The notes beneath the pieces are model-generated. The model did no database searches. It was not told the origin of the DNA and saw only the letters and a program-made list of their open reading frames with translations. A stretch of DNA of 64,000 nucleotides from Pseudomonadota bacterium (GTDB lineage Bacteria > Pseudomonadota > Gammaproteobacteria > Burkholderiales > JAKAFK01), in assembly GCA_021817985.1 (NCBI GenBank), contig JAKAFK010000014.1, forward strand, positions 1 to 64,000, read 5' to 3'. Shown one piece after another: positions 34,604 through 46,568 of this stretch; the stretch's first letter is position 1, and every line of letters begins with the position of its first letter. Both the position numbers and the translations under genes were made by a program.

Positions 34604-34793
34604 AGACCTGTGTACAGAATGGGGATAACTGCCCTTCCAGGAACGGCGCCGGAAATGATCCACAATCCGTCCACAGGCTATACCGGCGCTCCCCACCCCC
34701 GAGGAAGCCATCTTCTTCCTTGATTAACAAAGAGAAATTTTTGCTATACACTTATCCCCTGCGCCTTAATTATCTATGTTTAGGTAAAAAACA
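34604..34793. other. Candidate oriC (dnaA-dnaN intergenic region)
   Basis: 190 bases with DnaA-box-like 9-mers: TGGGGATAA (34620-34628, one mismatch on the reverse strand), TGATCCACA (34656-34664, one mismatch) and TTATCCCCT (34752-34760, two mismatches), plus an AT-rich run from about 34719 to 34793 that could be the unwinding element. An additional box lies upstream of dnaA at 33203. The location is typical; no perfect TTATCCACA was seen. Confidence 0.55.
34720..34750 (+). promoter_or_regulatory. Candidate dnaN promoter
   Basis: Extended -10 TGCTATACA (TATACA at 34745-34750) with TTGATT (34720-34725) 19 bases upstream, about 44 bases before the dnaN ATG, inside the AT-rich part of the candidate origin. 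Confidence 0.45.
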
Positions 34794-35903
34794 ATGATTC
34801 TATTGGAAACGAACCGCGATGCGCTGCTGCGGCCACTGCAGGCGGCAGTGGGCATTGTGGAGCGCCGCCACACCCTCCCCATTCTCTCCAATGTCCTGAT
34901 CGCCCGGGTGTCCGACCGCCTGGATTTCGTCGCCACCGACCTGGAGATCCAGATCGCCGTCAGCGCCCCGGCCGAACCCGGGCGACCGGACTTTGCCATC
35001 ACCGTGTCGGCCAAGAAGTTGCAGGACATCTGCCGCGCCCTGCCGGAGGATACGCCGGTGGTGCTCGAGGCCGTGGATTCCAAGGTCACGGTGCGGGCCG
35101 GCCGAAGCCGCTTCAGTCTGCAGACGTTGCCCGCAGACCATTTTCCGCGGCTCGCACCGCTCAACGACCCGGTCGCGACACTCCGGCTCACGGAGCGTGA
35201 ACTGAAACGGGCGCTCGGTCTGGTACAATACGCAATGGCCCAGCAGGATATCCGCTACTACCTCAACGGCGCGCTGCTCGTGGTCAGTCCGCAAGCCTTG
35301 CACGTGGTGGCCACGGACGGCCATCGTTTGAGCTTTGCGAGCGTGCCGGTTTCGGAGCAGGCCGTGGTCCCGCACGAGGTGATCCTGCCGCGCAAGACCG
35401 TCCTCGAAGTCTCCAAGCTGCTGGCCGACAGCGAGAATCCCGTGAGCCTCGAAATCGGGACCTCGCAGGTCAAGCTGACCTTCGGCAACACGGAACTGGT
35501 CAGCAAGGTCATCGACGGCAAGTTTCCGGACTACACGCGCGTGATTCCGACGGCCTTGGACAAGCACATCGACGTTTCCCGCGAAGCCTTGCTGCATGCG
35601 CTGCAGCGCGCCGCGATCCTGTCGAACGAGAAGCTCAAGGGGGTGCGCCTGGTGCTCACCGACGGGTCGCTGCGGGTGATTTCCACCAACAGCGAGCAGG
35701 AAGAGGCGCAGGAAGAACTGGAGGTCGCCTATCAAGGCGAGTCCCTCGACATCGGGTTCAATGTGACCTACCTCCTCGATGTGCTGACCAACCTGTCGGC
35801 GACCGAGGTGCAATGTGCGTTCGGCGATGCCGGCGCCAGCGCGCTCATCACGTTGGCCGAGGAACCGAATTTCAAGTATGTGGTCATGCCCATGCGCATT
35901 TGA
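34794..35903 (+). CDS. dnaN: DNA polymerase III beta sliding clamp
   Basis: Ring-shaped processivity factor, 369 residues, normal length. The start MILLETNRDALLRPLQAAVG and the first-domain motif RRHTLPILSNVLI are typical; YYLNGALLVVSPQALHVVATDGHRLS marks domain II (given here as motif within residues ~155-182), and the C-terminus ends YVVMPMRI, the conserved end of proteobacterial clamps. It is followed directly by a parS site and gyrB rather than recF. Confidence 0.98.
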   Translation: MILLETNRDALLRPLQAAVGIVERRHTLPILSNVLIARVSDRLDFVATDLEIQIAVSAPAEPGRPDFAITVSAKKLQDICRALPEDTPVVLEAVDSKVTVRAGRSRFSLQTLPADHFPRLAPLNDPVATLRLTERELKRALGLVQYAMAQQDIRYYLNGALLVVSPQALHVVATDGHRLSFASVPVSEQAVVPHEVILPRKTVLEVSKLLADSENPVSLEIGTSQVKLTFGNTELVSKVIDGKFPDYTRVIPTALDKHIDVSREALLHALQRAAILSNEKLKGVRLVLTDGSLRVISTNSEQEEAQEELEVAYQGESLDIGFNVTYLLDVLTNLSATEVQCAFGDAGASALITLAEEPNFKYVVMPMRI

Positions 35904-35919
35904 TGTTCCACGTGGAACG
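35904..35919. promoter_or_regulatory. Second parS site
   Basis: TGTTCCACGTGGAACG differs from the Pseudomonas-type parS (TGTTCCACGTGGAACA) at one terminal base. It begins right after the dnaN stop codon, upstream of gyrB. Confidence 0.8.
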
Positions 35920-35935
35920 TCCTTTTCGCGCATGA

Positions 35936-38482
<2,547 letters not shown>

Positions 38483-38492
38483 TTTGAAGCTG

Positions 38493-39017
38493 TCATCTGG
38501 CAGCCTTCGCCATCCTCGCGACCATCGTCGGCGCGATCAGCTTGTGCATCGGCGCGACCGGGAGCATGTAAAGCCGGCCCAAGGCGTTGTGCACGTGCAC
38601 CACCGTCGTGACCGACAGCGTGATACGTCCACCCTCGCGTCCTGGCCTCTTGCACACCGACACCACGACATCGAGATGTTTGTCGTCGTCGCCGAGCAAC
38701 ACCTCGTCGTCCGCATTGGCGATCAGGGTAAAGATGCCGACGCGGTCACCCGGCCGATAGTCGGCCGGCGGGCGGTCAGGATCGATGTCACGGAAGCCGC
38801 CGAGGTTCTTTAGCCCGGCCAGCTGCACCAGCCGATTGCGCAGCCGCATGAGCGATTCCACCCAGGCAGGCGTCTCGGCGGCGAGAAAATAGCCCAGTGC
38901 CGGCCATCCTGCATCCGGCACCTCGACGCCATGGCAGTCATGGAAATACGCGCCCGGTAGCCGCGCCTGTATGGAACTGCCGGTCGGCGCGTCACAGGGA
39001 AAGACGCGGGTGTTCAA
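38493..39017 (-). CDS. DUF2867 family protein
   Basis: About 174 residues, soluble. Sequence such as [57 protein letters not shown] and the C-terminal [20 protein letters not shown] (split over residues ~140-162) matches the DUF2867 family, whose function is not established. It ends 11 bases from the gyrB stop on the opposite strand. It is the last gene of a remnant GNAT-SnoaL-DUF2867 operon; nine bases separate it from the SnoaL gene. Confidence 0.8.
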   Translation of the reverse strand: MNTRVFPCDAPTGSSIQARLPGAYFHDCHGVEVPDAGWPALGYFLAAETPAWVESLMRLRNRLVQLAGLKNLGGFRDIDPDRPPADYRPGDRVGIFTLIANADDEVLLGDDDKHLDVVVSVCKRPGREGGRITLSVTTVVHVHNALGRLYMLPVAPMHKLIAPTMVARMAKAAR

Positions 39018-39026
39018 GCGATCGCC

Positions 39027-39434
39027 TCAAGCGGGGTAAGGCGAAAACTGGTCGCCGACCACCCACCAGCGGCCATTCTCCCGAACGACGAAGAACAAGT
39101 CTCGGCCACCCATGGTGATGGTCTGCCCGCCCATCTCGAAGGACATGTCGAAATCGTAGGCGACTACGGCCGCGTCGCCGAAGACGCGGATCACCGGATC
39201 GACCTCCTTCCAGAAATGGATCTGCGTCGTCTGGGCAAACCGTTTCCAGGCGGCGATGCAGGCCGGACCGCCGTCAAGCCGGTGGCGATCCGTCGCCGTG
39301 ACGGCAATCATGCGTGGATGAAAGAACTGCTTGAGGTCGTCCGGATCGCCCTTGGTCCAGGCATCGTTCATGGCCCGGATCGTGGTCCAGATCTCCTGCT
39401 CCACCAGGCTGGAGAAAATAGGTGTCGTTGTCAT
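39027..39434 (-). CDS. SnoaL-like / ketosteroid-isomerase-fold protein
   Basis: 135 residues. The cone-shaped NTF2-like fold is suggested by EQEIWTTIRAMNDAWTKGD, DDLKQFFHPRMIAV, HFWKEVDPVIRVFGDAAVV and a C-terminal GRDLFFVVRENGRWWVVGDQ. Members of this family bind small hydrophobic ligands or catalyse isomerisation/hydrolysis; the substrate cannot be assigned. Its ATG lies two bases downstream of the GNAT stop, showing that it was co-transcribed with the now truncated acetyltransferase gene. Confidence 0.8.
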   Translation of the reverse strand: MTTTPIFSSLVEQEIWTTIRAMNDAWTKGDPDDLKQFFHPRMIAVTATDRHRLDGGPACIAAWKRFAQTTQIHFWKEVDPVIRVFGDAAVVAYDFDMSFEMGGQTITMGGRDLFFVVRENGRWWVVGDQFSPYPA

Positions 39435-39436
39435 GA

Positions 39437-39607
39437 TCAGAGCGTGATCCGGTAAACGGTCGTTTCCCTCGGGTCGAAACCGAGCGTTCGATACAACCGA
39501 TGGGCCGCTTCCCTTGATGGTCCCGATGTCAGGGCGATCGTGGGCGCGCCCTTCGATCGGGCCAGGTCGATGGCGGTCGGAATCCGGAAGATCACCAGCG
39601 TGCGCAT
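39437..39607 (-). pseudogene. C-terminal fragment of a GNAT acetyltransferase
   Basis: The last ~56 codons, with TAIDLARSKGAPTIALTSG, SREAAHRLYRTLGF and the ending ETTVYRITL, match the acetyl-CoA-binding C-terminal half of GNAT enzymes. The N-terminal half is missing; upstream the same frame is open and runs straight into an IS3-type transposase end, giving a chimeric 158-codon frame (39437-39913). Loss of the 5' part by IS insertion is the simplest reading. Confidence 0.75.
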
Positions 39608-40476
39608 GCCGCCAAGGCTGCTGTCGTCTTCCACGGTTTCGCGGGTTTCATTGCCGCCCGATTCGTCTGACCTGAATCGAGCTGAAAATTCTGCCGGCAT
39701 CTGGTGACCCAGCGCGCTGTGCGGCCGGTTCTCCTTGCCGTCACGACGCCGGGCGGCGATCAGTATGCGCGCTTCCGCCAAGCCGGTAAACCAGTGCTCG
39801 TTCAGGCATTCGTCCCGGAACCTCCCGTTGAAGCTCTCGAGATAGGCATTCTGCGCCGGCTTGCCCGGCTCGACGAGCTTGAGTCGCACGCCATTGCGAT
39901 AGGCCCACTCCACTGGTCGAGCGCGTGCCCGGTGAACTCCGACCTCTGGTCGATCCGGAGCGCAGCCGGCAGGCCGCGACTTCGTGCCGCCTGGTCCAGC
40001 ACCCGGGTCACACGCTGACCGCTGATGCCATGGTCCGCCACGATGTCGATGAACGCCTTGGTGTAGTCATCGACGATGGTCAGCGCCTTGATCCGTCGCC
40101 CGCCTGCCAAGGCATCCGAGACCGAGTCCATCGACCATTCCGCATTCGGCCCGCTGGGCCATTGCGGCTTCTCCCGGTCCACGGCCACGCCGTGACGCGA
40201 GCGGCGGCGCATCAGGGCCTGTTCTACAATTCGCCCTTGCAGGGCCGCATGCTCAGACTGTGCCTTGGCCTCATGATGCAGTACGATACGGGAAACGCCC
40301 ACAAGCGCCGCAGGCGCGGCGCTTTCGGCCCAAGCGCTGACCTTTAGCGCTTCCGTATCCAGGATCGACTCGGCCAGGAGGCGCTCGAGCCTGGCATTCT
40401 CGGCATCCAGCGCCTTCAACCGCCTGGCGTTCAGACGGGGCCCGCTTCCGCGTCGTCGTTGAATCTCGATGACCAC
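39608..40476 (-). mobile_element. Decayed IS3-family insertion sequence
   Basis: Reading 5' to 3' on the minus strand: an OrfA tail (RRLKALDAENARLERLLAES, ILDTEALK), then part of OrfB's integrase core (EWSMDSVSDALAGGRRIKAL, VDDYTKAFIDIVADHGISG, ALRIDQRSEFTGHALDQW), then in another frame the rest (GVRLKLVEPGKPAQNAYLES, FNGRFRDECLNEHWF, NRPHSALGHQMPAEF). A frame break lies near 39905-39913, and the junction of OrfA and OrfB has lost most of the OrfB N-terminus. Catalytic Asp and Glu positions survive but sit in different frames, so it cannot encode an active transposase. Terminal inverted repeats were not found by eye. Confidence 0.82.
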
Positions 40477-40573
40477 GCATAGTTGGGCGGCCAGAAGGCA
40501 TCAGTGTGGCGGTACGGCGCCCGCCAAATACGGTTGCTCGCAGCGTGATGGGCGCCATGCAGGAGTATCGAAC

Positions 40574-41278
40574 ATGATGTTCACGGATGTTCCAAGCCCG
40601 GTCGATTTCCATGATCTCCAGCAAGCGCGAGCCTGGGTTGAAAACACGGTCGCCGCCAGGCCGTGGAGATCAGCATTCTTCGATGCCTTCGTCGACGCGC
40701 TCAACCAACATTTCCGCCGATCCTTTTCGGTACTGGAACTTGGTTCCGGCCCGGGGCACCTGGCGGGGCATGTGCTCGAAAGGTGCACCGTGGCGCAATA
40801 CCGGGCGATCGACTTCTCGGCCGCCATGCACGCCTTGGCCCGGGAGCATCTGGGCGCGGCCGCCGAGCGTGTCCTTTTTGTGGAGAAGGATTTCCGGTCG
40901 CCGCATTGGTTCGCGGGCCTGGCGCCAGTCGATGCCATCGTCACCATGCAGGCCGCCCATGAGGTTCGCCACAAGGCGCGGCAACCGGGGTTCCTCGCGC
41001 AGGTCCGGCGGGTGATTGCCGAAGGCGGCCTGTTCCTCTTCTGCGACCATTACGCGGAACCGGGAACAGGGAAGAATCCCGAGCTCTTCCTGACCAAGCG
41101 CGAGCAGGCGGACACCTTGGTGCGCGCCGGATTCCAGGACGTGCGAATGCTGCTGGACTTCGGCGGCATCGCGCTGCATCGTGCTGTTCCCCTGACGGTT
41201 ACCCCGAGAGCAAGCCGGACGATCGACCCGCACGCCAACCGCGAGCGCGGCGGCTTTATAGGGCGCTGTCGAAATTGA
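40574..41278 (+). CDS. SAM-dependent class I methyltransferase
   Basis: About 234 residues. Motif I is SVLELGSGPGHLAGHVLE, the acidic post-I residue is in YRAIDFSAAMHALA, motif IV region reads PVDAIVTMQAAHEVRH, and post-motif FLAQVRRVIAEGGLFLFCDH is typical of methyltransferases acting on small molecules. ATG 40574 (followed by a second ATG) has AGGAG at 40561-40565. Substrate unknown. It lies just outside the IS3 remnant and is read away from it. Confidence 0.85.
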   Translation: MMFTDVPSPVDFHDLQQARAWVENTVAARPWRSAFFDAFVDALNQHFRRSFSVLELGSGPGHLAGHVLERCTVAQYRAIDFSAAMHALAREHLGAAAERVLFVEKDFRSPHWFAGLAPVDAIVTMQAAHEVRHKARQPGFLAQVRRVIAEGGLFLFCDHYAEPGTGKNPELFLTKREQADTLVRAGFQDVRMLLDFGGIALHRAVPLTVTPRASRTIDPHANRERGGFIGRCRN

Positions 41279-41450
41279 GCCAGTATCCATGCTGGCTCGG
41301 CATGCTCACGCCAGGCATGTAGCCTGACGCTGCGTCCGGTTTCGGCGGGATGACGCATCTGTCGCTCATCGCGTTGACGCAACGGGTCAACACCCGCACG
41401 AATGCTATCGCGCCCAAGCCAGCAACAACTCCGCCGAGAGGCCACCCCAT
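41256..41450 (-). CDS. Possible small membrane protein
   Basis: 64 codons from ATG 41450 with GAAGG about ten bases upstream. One hydrophobic segment (WPLGGVVAGLGAIAFVRVL) near the N-terminus, then a short polar tail. It overlaps the 3' end of the methyltransferase gene by 23 bases on the opposite strand. No family recognised; it could be non-coding. Confidence 0.3.
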   Translation of the reverse strand: MGWPLGGVVAGLGAIAFVRVLTRCVNAMSDRCVIPPKPDAASGYMPGVSMPSQHGYWLNFDSAL

Positions 41451-41589
41451 TTTTCTGTCGCCTTCCCAATCGCGACGACCGCTGCAATGGATAGAACCGG
41501 CCCTGGCATCCGCAAAGCTGACAAGTGCCTGCCGCGAGAGGCCGTTTTCCAGGAACTGCGAGACCCTGCAGTTCGTTGGCCGGTGACAC

Positions 41590-43065
41590 TCAGCGGGCCT
41601 TGGCAATGCTCACGCGCCTATCGATTTCGGCGAGATACCGTGCCGCCTGCGCCGGTGTCCTTATCGCTTGCGCGCGCCGCACAACCGCGAGCCGCCTCCT
41701 GGGATCAGACAGTGCAAGCTCGTGACGCATAGCGATATGCAGAAACAACGGCAGATTTCCGTACTCGACCGATTCGCTCCCAGGGTCTGGCGCCGGCGCC
41801 GACGGGCCGCCCGGAAGATAAGGCGGCAGGCTATCGGGCGTGTCTTCCCTCGGTTCAGTCAACGTCAGGAGCGTTTCGACCGAATGGGCACCCTTATCGC
41901 GCTGGGTCAGCGGCGGCAAATTGAAAATCTCTTCTATGGTTTTCGGAATCGCGCTGTGATCGTATGGACGATGATCTATGGTGCCGGCCGGGATGCGCGG
42001 AGAGACAATCACCGCAGGCACGCGCACGCCGAGCTGGGTGAAGGTGAAGCCGTGCTGGTTGTATCTTGATCCGGGCGCGGTATCCCCCGGCGCCACGGCT
42101 TGCCCGGGTGCCACATGGTCGTAGAAACCGCCATGCTCGTCCCAGGTCACTATCAGAAGGCTTGACTCCCAAAGCGGCGAACGCCGAATCGACTCATAGA
42201 CCTGCTTGATCAGCTTCTCGCCGCCCGCCACATTATCCATGGGATGCTGCGAGCTTCCACCCCTGAACGTGCCGAAGACCATGTCGCCATAGTCGGGCTC
42301 GATCCACGTGAGACGATAGGGGTATGGACCATTGCTCAGATCAGTGGAAAGGTCATCGATCAACCGGACGTCCTCAATGGGGCTGATGCCCCTCAAGGCC
42401 GAGACGAGCGGGAAGCGGTTGCCCGCGTAGATGCGCCATGCCGCATCGCCGAACCGCCTCGTTAAGGCGCCAAAAATCGAGCCGTTGGGAAAGCCAAAGC
42501 CATCGGCCCCCTCCCAGGTGAGCAGCTCCGCCGTCGATGGGCTGTGGTCCAGTCCATTGGACGAGGCGCCCATCGCAAACAGACGATTCGGAAAGGTCGG
42601 ACCGGGGAGCGAGGCATGCCACCCGTCGCAAAGCGCAAAATTTACCGCCAGCGCGTTCAGCACCGGCAGTTGCGCGGCGGTAAACCCATCCATGATCTGC
42701 CCAAAGTCTCCTGCCGCGTTCCCATACCCCTTCGTGTGCGAGTGAGCGTAGTCGCTCACGAAGCCGCCGAGGGTGATGGGCGGATAGGCCTTGCCAGATT
42801 CGTAGACTGCGTTGGTGCCGCACAGCTGTTCCAGCACGTCCAGGAATTCATGTGCCGGATCCACGGCGAGCGGCTCATGAAACGGTTTCCCGACCACATA
42901 GCGGGCACCGCGATGGCCGTTCCACTCGTCGCCCTTGAGGCCGTTTACTTGTGTCGTGGCCCCTGTCGTCGCGTCCTTTCCGGTGATTCCGGAAAATCCC
43001 AGCATATGATCGAAGGAGCGGTTCTCCAGCAGCAAGACGAAAACGTTCTTGATGTCCGCGGACAT
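41590..43065 (-). CDS. Phosphoesterase family protein (phospholipase C / AcpA-type)
   Basis: About 491 residues of the alkaline-phosphatase-superfamily phosphoesterase group that includes non-haemolytic phospholipase C and the acid phosphatase AcpA. Hallmarks: VFVLLLENRSFDHMLGF with the metal-binding/nucleophile region at the N-terminus, SLPGPTFPNRLFAMGAS, LLIVTWDEHGGFYDHV and GVRVPAVIVSPRI. ATG 43065 is chosen because CGGAGA precedes it; the frame extends to 43206 but the extra residues are unrelated. No signal peptide or Tat motif is evident from this start, which is unusual for the family. Confidence 0.85.
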   Translation of the reverse strand: MSADIKNVFVLLLENRSFDHMLGFSGITGKDATTGATTQVNGLKGDEWNGHRGARYVVGKPFHEPLAVDPAHEFLDVLEQLCGTNAVYESGKAYPPITLGGFVSDYAHSHTKGYGNAAGDFGQIMDGFTAAQLPVLNALAVNFALCDGWHASLPGPTFPNRLFAMGASSNGLDHSPSTAELLTWEGADGFGFPNGSIFGALTRRFGDAAWRIYAGNRFPLVSALRGISPIEDVRLIDDLSTDLSNGPYPYRLTWIEPDYGDMVFGTFRGGSSQHPMDNVAGGEKLIKQVYESIRRSPLWESSLLIVTWDEHGGFYDHVAPGQAVAPGDTAPGSRYNQHGFTFTQLGVRVPAVIVSPRIPAGTIDHRPYDHSAIPKTIEEIFNLPPLTQRDKGAHSVETLLTLTEPREDTPDSLPPYLPGGPSAPAPDPGSESVEYGNLPLFLHIAMRHELALSDPRRRLAVVRRAQAIRTPAQAARYLAEIDRRVSIAKAR

Positions 43066-43676
43066 TGCGGGTCTCCGAGAGTCAACGACAGCCTTGGGCG
43101 TTTCGGTCATCACGTCCGCGTCCCGCCCGGATGGCGCCGTCCCAAAAGCCTCGGGATAGCGACGGTATCTCCCCCATATTAGCCCCTGGACCACCTTGAC
43201 GCGCAAGAAGGGCCGCCTTAATCGCGGGGTGGGGCGAAACGCGCGTCGGCGCCCCTGGGGCTTGCGCCCAATGAGACCTCATTCAAGGACCAGGGCTGGA
43301 AATGCATACACTGATGCCCTCGTCCGGGAAACCTTCCGGCTCCTTGACACCGCGAGATCGCAACTCTCGCCTTGGCGCGGGCGTGGGGCCGGGCAAGGCG
43401 AAGGACGTGGAAGCCCCTGAACAACGGCCGAGAGGCGGCTTCGACTTCCCCCTTGGGGGGTCGCCGCGGAAAGCGCTGTCGCGGTATAGTATCGGGATCT
43501 CCCCCGGGCCACGCCCCACCTGGGAGTCCGCCGCCGCCTCAGGCCCCGTGAACGGGCGGCCCACCGGACTGGCCCATGGGCAGGCTTTCCGGCGCATCAA
43601 GGCGGCTATCGATGGGGGAGCGCCGCACCCGGGATCGCTCGGGAGACATCGCATTCGCCAATCATGGGGAGGCGTC
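43066..43676. other. Divergent intergenic region
   Basis: About 610 bases between the phosphoesterase and sulP starts. Frames run through it (the sulP frame is open from 43302) but they carry no homology. Nothing else recognised; a TATAGT hexamer near 43483 lacks a -35 partner. Confidence 0.4.
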
Positions 43677-45350
43677 ATGGCCTTGGGGCTATTCAAGCGG
43701 CTGGTGCCTGCCAATCGCACTGCGGCGTTGCGCGATGCCGTGGCGGGGGTGGTCTTTGCCTCGATGGATATCCCGCAGTTGCTCGGCTATGCGCGCATTG
43801 CCGGCATGCCGCCGGTGGCGGGGCTCTATACGGGCCTGCTGCCGATCTTCGCGTTCGCACTTTGCGGCTCCTCGCCGAACCTCGTCGTGGCCGCCGACTC
43901 CGCGACCGCGACCATCTTCGCGGGCAAGCTCTCGATGATGGCGGCGCCGGGGAGTCCGCAGTACATCGCGCTGGCCGGGATGACGGCCCTGCTCACAGCC
44001 CTGATGCTGTTGATCGCGCGAATTTTTCGCCTGGGCTTCCTCGCCGACTTCCTTTCGCGCACGGTGCTGGTCGGCTTTCTCGCAGGCGTGGGCGTGCAGG
44101 TCGGCGTCGCCATGCTCGGGGACATGCTCGGGATCCCGATCTCCTCCCGCCTGACGCTGCGCCAGATCGCCCAAGTCGCCGCCCACTTGTCGACAGCCCA
44201 CTGGCCGACGGTTGCGCTCTCGGCGCTCGTCGTCGCGACGATCCTGCTGTTCAAGCATTACCGGCCCCGATGGCCGTTCGCGCTTGCGGCAGTGGTCATC
44301 GGCATCGGATCGAGCGCCACCTGGAACTTCGCAGGCCACGGCATTGCCGTCATCGGGCCTTTGCACGTCGGCTTCCCCCGCCTGCGCCTTCTCGGCATTC
44401 GCTGGCCGCAGGTATTGGACCTGATGCAGGTGGCCGCCGCCTGCTTCGTCGTCGTGGTCGCGCAGAGTGCGGCGACCAGCCGCGCCTTCGCGGAGCGTCA
44501 TGGCGCGCGCGTCGACGAGGACGCCGACCTCCTGGGCCTCGCCATGGCCAACGCTGCCGCGGCGGTAAGCGGCGCTTTCGTGGTGAACGGCAGCCCCACC
44601 CAGACGGCAATGGCCGATCAGGCCGGTGCACGCAGCCAGCTTGCGCAATTGACGCTTGCCGCGATCGTCGTGGTGGTTCTGTTGTTCCTGGGGCGCTGGC
44701 TGCAGTATCTGCCGCAGTGCGTGTTGGCGGCCGTGGTGTTTACCATTGCGGTCGGCCTCGTCGCCGTGGGTCAGCTAAACGAGATCCGTCGGGAGAGCCC
44801 CGGGGAATTCGCGCTGGCGCTGGCGACGGCTGCCACCGTCGTGGTTGCCGGCGTGGAAAACGGAATCCTGGTCGCGATCGGGCTTTCGTTGTTGCGACAC
44901 GTGCGGCATAGCTACCGGCCGCACACGATGGTCCTGGCGCCGAACGACGACGGGCGGTGGGAGCCCCGCCCTTCGAAGGCCGGTCTGGAGACGGCGCCGG
45001 GCCTGATCATTTACCGATTCGGCGCCGACTTGTTCTATGCGAATGAACATCTGTTCGTCGACGAGGTGCGGCGATTGATCGACGCCGCCCCCGAACCGGT
45101 CCGCCGGTTCGTCATCGACGCCGCCGCGATTACGGATCTGGACTACTCGGCAGGGCGCTCCGTCAACGCCTTGTGCCAGGAGTTGGCCGGGCGCGGCATC
45201 GAGATCCTTTTCGCCCGCGTGAACCCATACCTGCGCGCGGACATGGATCGCCACGGCGTCACTGCCGTGATCGGGGCAAATCATGTTTACAGGACGCTGC
45301 ACGAGGCGCTCGCGGGGACACAGGGATTCCGCCAGGGCGAGGCCCTCTAG
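43677..45350 (+). CDS. SulP-family anion permease with STAS domain
   Basis: About 557 residues, polytopic. The N-terminal motif FASMDIPQLLGYARIAGMPP matches the SulP signature, followed by GLYTGLLPIFAFALCGSSPN and further helices to about residue 420. A C-terminal STAS domain follows (GLIIYRFGADLFYANEHLF to ILFARVNPYLRADM). SulP proteins move sulfate, bicarbonate or dicarboxylates; the substrate cannot be decided. ATG 43677 has GGGGAGG immediately upstream, so the longer frame from 43302 is rejected. Followed 12 bases later by an MFS gene. Confidence 0.9.
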   Translation: MALGLFKRLVPANRTAALRDAVAGVVFASMDIPQLLGYARIAGMPPVAGLYTGLLPIFAFALCGSSPNLVVAADSATATIFAGKLSMMAAPGSPQYIALAGMTALLTALMLLIARIFRLGFLADFLSRTVLVGFLAGVGVQVGVAMLGDMLGIPISSRLTLRQIAQVAAHLSTAHWPTVALSALVVATILLFKHYRPRWPFALAAVVIGIGSSATWNFAGHGIAVIGPLHVGFPRLRLLGIRWPQVLDLMQVAAACFVVVVAQSAATSRAFAERHGARVDEDADLLGLAMANAAAAVSGAFVVNGSPTQTAMADQAGARSQLAQLTLAAIVVVVLLFLGRWLQYLPQCVLAAVVFTIAVGLVAVGQLNEIRRESPGEFALALATAATVVVAGVENGILVAIGLSLLRHVRHSYRPHTMVLAPNDDGRWEPRPSKAGLETAPGLIIYRFGADLFYANEHLFVDEVRRLIDAAPEPVRRFVIDAAAITDLDYSAGRSVNALCQELAGRGIEILFARVNPYLRADMDRHGVTAVIGANHVYRTLHEALAGTQGFRQGEAL

Positions 45351-45362
45351 CCAGACACCCGC

Positions 45363-46568
45363 ATGGGCGAACGCTTCCGGCAGGACGCAATGGAACTTGA
45401 GCCTAAACAAAAGCCGATTCTGGGCGTCCATCCCGACGTGCTCAAGCTCGGGCTGGTCAGTTTTCTGACCGACGTGAGCTCCGAGATGATCTTCTCCGTT
45501 TTCGCGATCGCCTTCACCACCATTGCCGGCGCCTCCAGTGCCTTGCTCGGGCTGATCGAAGGGATGGCGGATTTCTCGGCGTCCTCGCTGAATTGCGTCG
45601 CGGGCTGGCTGTCGGACAGATCCGGCAGACGCAAGCCACTTGCGCTCGCCGGCTATGCCTTCTCTGCGGCGGCGAAAACCATCCTGCTGGTGGCCACCAC
45701 GGTGACTGCCATGAGCCTGTTTCGCGTCGCGGAGCGGCTCGGCAAGGGCTTGCGCGGCCCGCCGCGCGACGCATGGCTCGCCGGCGTCGCAGACAAGGCG
45801 GTGCGGGGATATTCCTTTGGCATGCACAAGGCACTCGATAAGGCGGGCGCCGTGGCGGGGCCGCTCATTGCCTACGGGCTTCTCACGTGGCTGGGCGGGA
45901 CCGCGCAGACGTTCAAGACCCTGTTTTGGGTCGCCTTCGTACCCGCCCTGCTGAGCGTCATCCTGCTGAGCCGCATCGACGACCAGCCAGGCGTTCGACA
46001 CCGCAGCGAGCGCGTGGGCGACGCATGGAGGACCCTGCGGCCGGGGTTCAAGCGGTATCTGGTCGTGGCAAGCCTCTTCTCGCTGGCGTATTTCAGCTTC
46101 GGCTTTCTGCTGTTGCGTGCCCACACCCTCGGCTTCTCGACGCGGGATGTCGTGCTGCTCTATGCATGGTTCAACGTCGCGGTCGTCGCCTCGGCGCCAC
46201 TGGTCGGAAAGCTCGGGGATCTCGTCGGGAGAAGATACGTCGTGATGTGGAGCTACCTGATCTATCTCTTGATGAGTCTCGGGTTCGCCTTCGCGACGGC
46301 GAAATGGCAGATCATCGCCTTGTTCGCGGTCTATGGCGTGTTCTTTTCGATGGACGAAGCGCAAAGCAAGGCGTTCATAGCGGACATTGAGCCGGAGCGG
46401 CGCGCCACCGCCATCGGCATCTACAATTTGGTGACCGGCATGGCTTACGTGCCGGCATCGATCATGGCGGGGCTCTTTTGGCTCGTGCAGCCGAGCCTCG
46501 CCTTTTTGGTTGCCGCACTCCTGTGCCTCGCGGCAATCGCCGCCTTCGTGCTGTTGCGGCCACGGTGA
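45363..46568 (+). CDS. Major facilitator superfamily transporter
   Basis: About 401 residues, twelve predicted helices. N-terminal LGLVSFLTDVSSEMIFSVF and the loop motif GWLSDRSGRRKPLALAGY between helices 2 and 3 are typical of MFS; GKLGDLVGRRYVVMWSYL repeats the motif in the second half. An alternative ATG lies at 45390. It follows sulP by 12 bases, so both are likely one transcript. Substrate unknown; related proteins are annotated only as MFS transporters. Confidence 0.87.
   Translation: MGERFRQDAMELEPKQKPILGVHPDVLKLGLVSFLTDVSSEMIFSVFAIAFTTIAGASSALLGLIEGMADFSASSLNCVAGWLSDRSGRRKPLALAGYAFSAAAKTILLVATTVTAMSLFRVAERLGKGLRGPPRDAWLAGVADKAVRGYSFGMHKALDKAGAVAGPLIAYGLLTWLGGTAQTFKTLFWVAFVPALLSVILLSRIDDQPGVRHRSERVGDAWRTLRPGFKRYLVVASLFSLAYFSFGFLLLRAHTLGFSTRDVVLLYAWFNVAVVASAPLVGKLGDLVGRRYVVMWSYLIYLLMSLGFAFATAKWQIIALFAVYGVFFSMDEAQSKAFIADIEPERRATAIGIYNLVTGMAYVPASIMAGLFWLVQPSLAFLVAALLCLAAIAAFVLLRPR

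Noticed and set aside
43302-43676. N-terminal extension of the SulP permease
   Set aside because: The extra 125 codons lack homology; GGGGAGG directly precedes ATG 43677, which starts at the conserved SulP N-terminus.
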